A stretch of DNA of 64,000 bases, from assembly GCF_963678635.1 (NCBI RefSeq), contig NC_087064.1, forward strand, positions 72,725,465 through 72,789,464, written 5' to 3'. Both the position numbers and the translations under genes were made by a program. Below the pieces are notes generated by a model. That model did no database searches. It was not told the origin of the DNA and worked only from the letters and a program-made list of their open reading frames with translations. Positions 59,702 through 64,000 of this stretch are shown here, piece after piece. Positions within the stretch are counted from its first letter, which is position 1. Every line of letters starts with the position of its first letter. Origin of the DNA: Symsagittifera roscoffensis. Lineage: Eukaryota; Xenacoelomorpha; Acoela; Convolutidae.

Positions 59702-59990
59702 GAATGCTGAAATCCTGTAAATGACAAATGGTCCCCATTGTCACGTTACGGTAACGCTTACAATTACCTGTTTTAAAAAAATGCATGCCGAAATCCTGTA
59801 CATTTTAAATGTTCTAGAAGAATGAATATTGTTGTCACTAAAATTTGCTAGAATGCTGAAATCCTGTAAATGACAAATGGTCCCCATTGTCACGTTACGG
59901 TAACGGTTACAATTACCTGTTTTAAAAAAATGCATGCTGAAATCCTGTACATTTTAAATGTTCTAGAAGAATGAATATTGTTGTTCTACA
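59702..59990 (+). repeat. Two tandem ~149-bp repeats upstream of the transposase gene
   Basis: Units begin GAATGCTGAAATCCTGTAAA at 59702 and 59851 and share TCCCCATTGTCACGTTACGG and GTTCTAGAAGAATGAATATT. They sit between the transposase start (59336) and the right subterminal array. A promoter role is possible. Confidence 0.85.
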
Positions 59991-60204
59991 ACATGAACAT
60001 CAAATACATGTAAAACTAGTGAAACTAAACTAATTGAACAATCTGTATATACAGTATACAGTATAGAGTATATAGTATACAGTATAGAGTGATACAGTTG
60101 AACTGTATAGAGTATACAATAGTTTTTTAACCTCTTTCTTTTCGAAAGAAGTCACTTAAGTCACTAAAAGATTTCTTTTGTTAATCATGGTATCATTAAC
60201 AGTT

Positions 60205-60585
60205 GTGTTAATCATGGAATCCATGGCAAAACACTAAACATTTCTAATTTTGTGTATTGAGAATTGTTGTAAAATGTCATGGAATCCGGTCCCTTGGTAA
60301 ACTTCCGGATTCCAGAACACGCAGAAGCCAAAAAGCCAGGAATCCATGGTAAAACCGTTTTTCAATGCGTTTTAATATGGTATCGGATTCCATGATTTTT
60401 GTCATGGATTCCGGGATTGGCCACAAAATCGGTGGTTTTAGCTGTCCCGGAATCCATGACAAAAGCTGGTCACATACAAACTGGTTTGAATTAGGAATCC
60501 ACGGAATCTAAAATTATCAAAGAAAATGCGTGTGTTCCGGAATCCGGGACACACGATTTCTAGCTTTTTGGCACCGATTCCGCAA
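60205..60585. repeat. Right subterminal GGAATCC array
   Basis: About ten copies in both orientations, near 60215, 60281, 60305, 60339, 60386, 60410, 60450, 60495, 60537 and 60577. The extended form is CCCGGAATCCATG(G/A). Density and motif match the left array. Confidence 0.78.
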
Positions 60586-60590
60586 AAACC

Positions 60591-60616
60591 AAATAACACG
60601 GATTGGCGACGTAATG
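60591..60616 (-). repeat. Right terminal inverted repeat of the 16.3-kb element
   Basis: Exact reverse complement of 44362-44387. The next host base is 60617 (GATAAC). Confidence 0.9.
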
Positions 60617-60745
60617 GATAACTATATTGCATGCTATATCTCTACCCGAGGAAATATATTTATATTATGCGCTGTCTAATTGAAAACTTTTCGGAAAACG
60701 TTTCAATTATTAGGATGCTTTTAGTAAAATTTTGTATAAACTAAC

Positions 60746-60863
60746 TTGCCCCCTTGGCGGGTAAGGACTTCCCGTTTGACCGAAATCATAGTGGCCGCTC
60801 CTGCAGACGTCACCCAAGAGTCAGAGTCAGGCAAGGGGGTACATAGGGGGCACTTACAAACAC
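60746..60863 (-). CDS. DEG/ENaC channel exon, extracellular beta-strand/knuckle part (1-nt shift)
   Basis: Acceptor TTTTGTCCAG precedes the exon and GTTAGT follows. It continues GVH of the previous exon with VFVSAPYVPP, and after a 1-nt shift at a run of five C (near 60835) with DSDSWVTSAGAATMISVKRE and VLTR. The pattern of a Pro-rich turn, then T-x-G-x-x-T-x-I-x-V-x-x-E-x-x-x-R, is the family's conserved extracellular segment after the (V)xV(H) block. Adding one C would reunite the frame. The channel gene resumes about 23 kb away at 37.9 kb, with the transposon in between and at least one thumb exon unaccounted for. Confidence 0.6.
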
Positions 60864-61083
60864 CTGGACAAAATCTGACATATAAAACAATAAAAAATAC
60901 AATAGTTCTTGTAAACACTTATTGAAATTCAGTTTCAATAATATGATATATGGTTTAAATGAAACCGCGCTGTTTGTGCTCCAGAATTTTTCCAAAAATG
61001 AAGCTAGATATCAGTTTTGAACATTTCAGAGCGCGTTAAATTGTTGGCGCATTCAGTCCATTTGTCATTCAAGTAAAACTTAC

Positions 61084-61991
61084 ATGAACGCCTGAACTCT
61101 GGCTTAAAACGCCAATGTACTCGTCTTTGTCGAGGAACAATGTCAGCTTCAAGCCGAACTTTTTGCCGGTTTTAGATGTGTTTCTCAGCGTCGAATAAAG
61201 TCCTCTTTCAAAAGATTTGCCGTATATAGAGTTAAACGCATAGTAGTTTCCGAATTCCGGATTTTGGAACTGCTGGAAGCTTTCACTATTGCAGATCCGG
61301 CCATCAAAAGTACACTGGGCGATAAAATCGTTTCCTTGAGTTCCAAAAAAGCCAACTTCTTCGTTCGAAAACAGAGCAAAAGGTCGAAGGTCGGAGTAAT
61401 CCAGAGCTTTTGAGAGACCGTAGGCTTTGGGCCAGTTGTACTGAGAGAGATCATTATTGTCAAAGTTAGCATAGGGGTAGAAGCCATCGTACCAGTCGTG
61501 GTAGTTATCCCAGTAATAAGGGTTGGAATCGCCGTCAGCTCCACCGCTCCAAGTGTAGCTAGAACCGCCGCCGCCCGTGCCGGAACCATAAGAACGACGT
61601 TCGCGCTTCAGTTCTTTCTTATCGAACTGCTCCGGGTGTAATGGTAAATTAAACACCAGTCCATCTGCTGGGTGGATTATTAGATTCCGAGTCAAGAGGT
61701 CACGCCTAGCTCGGGCTGAGGGCGTGACCGATTTGTAGGTTATCTGAAACCCATCGTCTTGAACAGAATTATCCGCGAAGGAAAGAACATGCACGTATTG
61801 ACCGGTTGATTGAATTGGACTTGAGGGCGCCGTATAACCACAGAGTTTGTTTCCGGAACTAAAGAAGAAGGCTGCCGATGACTCAAAGGCTCCATTTCGA
61901 ATCTGTAGGTAGTCGTACGAACAGCCGCCGTCGTTGCTAGCATCTATACCAATATGAGAATTGAATGTCAACTCAACGATGTCCGATGCAC
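61084..61991 (-). CDS. DEG/ENaC channel exon with CUB domain end and channel finger/palm region
   Basis: Opens after a strong acceptor (GATTTGCTCAG at 61992) and ends at a GTAAGT donor, uninterrupted for about 302 codons. The first ~85 residues are the C-terminal half of a CUB domain: IVELTFNSHIGI, CSYDYLQIRNG, SGNKLCGY and VHVLSFADNSVQDDGFQITY. A Gly/Ser/Tyr/Asp-rich linker follows. The last ~85 residues are DEG/ENaC: GNDFIAQCTFDGRICN, FGNYYAFNS, then GLKLTLFLDKDEY and SSGVH, matching the family blocks F-x-x-C-x-F-x-G-x-x-C, GxCYxFN (a Tyr replaces the Cys here) and GLxLxLxxxxxxY. A CUB module in a channel subunit is unusual. Reading it as starting at ATG 62037 is possible but less likely than splicing. 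Confidence 0.75.
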
Positions 61992-62119
61992 CTGAGCAAA
62001 TCAGTGTCAAGTTAGCTATTGCGCACACTCGAAGCATGGCTTGATCGGTTGAAAACTTTTAAGCAGAGTGCTAACAAAATCTCAAATTCTTGAAAATCAG
62101 AACATTAGAAAGAAAAAAA

Positions 62120-62162
62120 GGGAAGAGAGAGAGAGAGAGAGAGAGGGGAGAGAGAGAGAGAG
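62120..62162. repeat. GA microsatellite
   Basis: Nearly pure (GA)n interrupted by one GGGG, in an intron of the channel gene. Confidence 0.9.
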
Positions 62163-62454
62163 CCTCCGCCATTTCTTAATCCATTTATACAAAAATTCGT
62201 CACCTTTGAGACTATTCGAACTCATTTCTGGAAAACCAACTCCTAAAAAATCCGAGGAGCGCCTTCTAAAAGGGATTCCCACACTATAACCTTCCGAAAA
62301 TTGTCCATAAACGACATTTCTGTCACAGTCCGAATTTTGAAATAGGGTCTTTTTAGGGCCTTAGGGTTTCATCCTTGCTTTAAACATCGAAAAAAATACG
62401 GAATTAAGAATAAGGTCGGCAAAGTTTTCGAAAACTTCAACAAAAAAATCTCTT

Positions 62455-62670
62455 AACGCACATTAGGAATATTCGAAAAGCCCGGACAATTAATAGGTAC
62501 TCAAAACTCAGAGGGGGGGGGGCGAATTTTCAAAAATTAGATCGACCGAATTGATTTTTTGAGCTCTCCCTAAGCACAGTTTGGTGGTAGACAGGGGGTC
62601 CAACCCCTGAAGAAAAAGCGTCCGCAAGCCCCCCCCCCCGCCATCCCCCTCCCCCTTAATCCGCCTCTGG
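62455..62670 (-). repeat. Dispersed GGCGCC-core repeat, partial reverse copy
   Basis: Contains the reverse of the 3' half (TCGACCGAATTGATTTTTTGAGCTCTCC) and AGGGGGTCCAACCCCTGA at its end, with a C-run and G-run. The GGCGCC core itself is lost. Confidence 0.5.
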
Positions 62671-63035
62671 CGCCATGTGTATTCGAGAGATCGCTTAGTT
62701 TTATCATGTTTTTAAAAAAGTTTTCTAATAAGTAGGGGTGAATGTAGGGAATGAAGCGAGGGGGGGATTGAGAATGGTGCGTACTTACGCTTCACTGCAG
62801 AAATTCAGCAAGATGACTATTCAAAGGATCTTTTAACCAAGTCTAAAAATGTTTTAAGGCGTTTTTTGTTGTCAATACGAACAAAAAAGTTTTGATTTTT
62901 GGACAAACTTTCCAAAAACTGTCGAAAAGCGAAGTTTTTTGGCTAATTTTCTCAGTTTTTGAAAACATGCTCTCTTGTAAAACTTTAAAGTTTCCCTCCT
63001 GCTCATTTGATGCATTTTGAAGATTTCATACTATT

Positions 63036-63290
63036 GGAACCTGATCTAAACTACATTTTTTATTGGATAAATTAGATATTTTACCACTGTAAAATATTTA
63101 ATATTAACCAATCATAATCCATCTAACTAACAACCCACTTATTTGTAAGTGCTGAAATTACAAGTAATTTCAGCACTTACAAATAAGTGGGTTGTTAGTT
63201 AGATGGAATATGATTGGTTAATATTAAATATTTTTTAGTGATAAAATATCTAATTTATCCAATATTAAAATGTAGTTTAGATCAGGTTCC
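63036..63290. mobile_element. 255-bp palindromic foldback (MITE-like) element
   Basis: Near-perfect palindrome: it starts GGAACCTGATCTAAACTAC and ends with the reverse complement. The arms are about 120 bases with a centre near 63163 (AATTACAAGTAATT) and only a few mismatches, so it is recent. No clear target-site duplication. Lies in an intron of the channel gene. Confidence 0.8.
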
Positions 63291-63299
63291 ACCCATCCG

Positions 63300-63831
63300 G
63301 GGTTTACAGAGTTTTTTAGATTTATCTGCTTTTCTGTAATTGAAGGATGGATGATGAACGTTCGTATTTGGCGAACATCATTTTCTTATCCGGTTCCTCT
63401 TGAAGAAGAACGTTCCAGGACGCTGGAATGGTGGATATGAATTTGTTATCTTGTCATTCGACAACGACTGTGATCCCCAATGAAATCAGTCCGATTTCAA
63501 AATGGTTTGCTATGTCAGATTTTTCTGTATTAGTAGAGAACTGTTTTGTGTGCAGCCTCGTCTGGGAAAGGCGTGAAGATCGTGTTTGGAAGGGATGCTT
63601 TGTAATCTCGGATCTGTACGTATACTTGAACATCGAGGTGGTCATTGGTCAAGTTCAATGAAGTCCTTTTCTGCGAAGGTAAGTCGTACTCTAAATCCTT
63701 TGAGTCGTGATTGTGGACGGCATGTCGGTTGTGTTTAGCCATTCTTTGTTCGAGTGTGATGGGATTGTGTAGTCTTTGGATGTTCGTCTTTGTTGTTGTG
63801 TATGATCTATATACTGCATATTATGATTTAC
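63300..63831 (-). other. Unassigned stretch, possible intron of the channel gene
   Basis: Slightly richer in G+C than its neighbours, with overlapping minus-strand open frames (63742-63530, 63645-63454) that show no domain I recognise. The middle part of the CUB domain (between the LDLa exon and 61991) must be encoded by a small exon somewhere between 62.0 and 63.8 kb, and it was not identified. Confidence 0.35.
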
Positions 63832-64000
63832 ATTTTTTGTAAATGAGTTCTGAGAAGCAAAACTCTGGCTCGACCTAGTGGCTGTCAACTCCCCACCACA
63901 AGTCTCATACTGGGTACAGTTCAGCTGCTCAGACTCGTCGAAACCATCGGCACATTCTGTGTTGTTATCACATGGGACTCCACACGTGGGGTCTGATCCG
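63832..64000 (-). CDS. DEG/ENaC channel exon with LDL-receptor class A domain and CUB start (runs off window)
   Basis: The minus strand from the window edge reads CGVPCDNNTECADGFDESE followed by LNC, the C-terminal half of an LDLa module with the calcium-binding D-G-x-D-E-S pattern. It is followed by CGGELTATRSSQSFASQNSF, which fits the start of a CUB domain (CGGxL). A weak donor (GTAAAT) is at 63831. Gene assignment is by strand, order and the split CUB domain shared with the next exon. Confidence 0.65.

Larger units (their letters stand above)
44362..60616. mobile_element. 16.3-kb DNA transposon carrying SET, JmjC and candidate DDE transposase genes
   Basis: The ends are perfect 26-bp inverted repeats (44362-44387 and 60591-60616; outermost bases CATTACGTCGCC). 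Each end has a several-hundred-base subterminal zone with about ten copies of a GGAATCC motif in both orientations. Four multi-exon genes lie inside: SET protein (-), divergent unknown gene (+), JmjC protein (-) and candidate transposase (-). The same GGAATCC motif recurs within introns (about 49.7-50.0, 53.4-53.7 and 55.6 kb), tying the interior to the termini. The bases just outside both ends are GA, possibly a 2-bp target duplication, but chance is not excluded. CATTA-type ends, short duplication and subterminal arrays resemble CACTA/EnSpm elements; the family is not established. The element lies in an intron of the DEG/ENaC gene, whose exons flank it on the same strand. Confidence 0.85.

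Noticed and set aside
44362-60616. Maverick/Polinton or viral origin of the large element
   Set aside because: No protein-primed DNA polymerase B, integrase, packaging ATPase or capsid-like gene is seen, and the genes have introns.
44362-60616. Firm assignment to CACTA/EnSpm
   Set aside because: Ends start CATTA rather than CACTA/CACTG and the transposase motifs could not be matched by eye.
44360-60618. GA dinucleotide on both flanks as proof of a 2-bp target duplication
   Set aside because: A two-base match has a 1 in 16 chance of occurring at random; kept only as a possibility.
62037-62040. ATG at 62037 as start of a secreted CUB protein
   Set aside because: A strong splice acceptor at 61992 and the split CUB domain argue that this is an internal exon.

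Overview
The window is nuclear DNA from an invertebrate animal. It is AT-rich, its genes are split into short exons by GT-AG introns (one GC-AG), and the space between exons is packed with SINE-like, foldback and other dispersed repeats. The gene families (mitochondrial glycerol-3-phosphate dehydrogenase with EF-hands, a Golgi carbohydrate sulfotransferase, a DEG/ENaC channel with LDLa and CUB modules) are metazoan. I cannot name the phylum from sequence alone.

Layout. 1-178: possible exon of an unrecognised gene (- strand). 6192-26964: eleven exons of a GPD2-type glycerol-3-phosphate dehydrogenase (+), running from the FAD-domain arginine-rich segment through the EF-hands to the stop codon; the 5' exon(s) are not seen. 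32890-34557: an intact two-exon HNK-1/CHST-type sulfotransferase (+). About 37.4 kb to beyond the right edge: pieces of one - strand DEG/ENaC channel gene with LDLa and CUB modules in its extracellular part (exons 63832-64000, 61084-61991, 60746-60863, 37457-37949). Some exons are missing and several are frame-disrupted.

The main discovery lies in an intron of that channel gene. A 16,255-bp mobile element (44362-60616) is bounded by perfect 26-bp terminal inverted repeats and by subterminal arrays of about ten GGAATCC-containing motifs at each end. It carries four multi-exon genes: (1) a 7-exon, 678-residue protein ending in a KMT5A/SETD8-like SET domain (-); (2) a divergent 4-exon gene of unknown function with a possible chromo/Tudor-like N-terminus (+, one apparent 1-nt frameshift); (3) a KDM2/KDM7-like JmjC protein with a repeated acidic N-terminus (-); and (4) a roughly 1,000-residue candidate DDE transposase with a BRCT-like C-terminal segment (-). 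A DNA transposon carrying both a putative histone-lysine methyltransferase and a putative histone-lysine demethylase is unusual. In animals KMT5A writes H4K20me1 and PHF8/KDM7 proteins remove it, so the element may encode a matched writer-eraser pair to control its own chromatin; this is inference. A 75-bp-arm palindrome sits between divergent genes 1 and 2, and a nearly 600-bp inverted repeat fills a JmjC-gene intron.

The remaining DNA holds repeats: tRNA-like SINE copies, a seven-copy dispersed family containing a GGCGCC-rich core, foldback elements (including one with a 9-bp target duplication), minisatellites, and a decayed retroelement-like segment between direct repeats at 39.9 and 43.3 kb.
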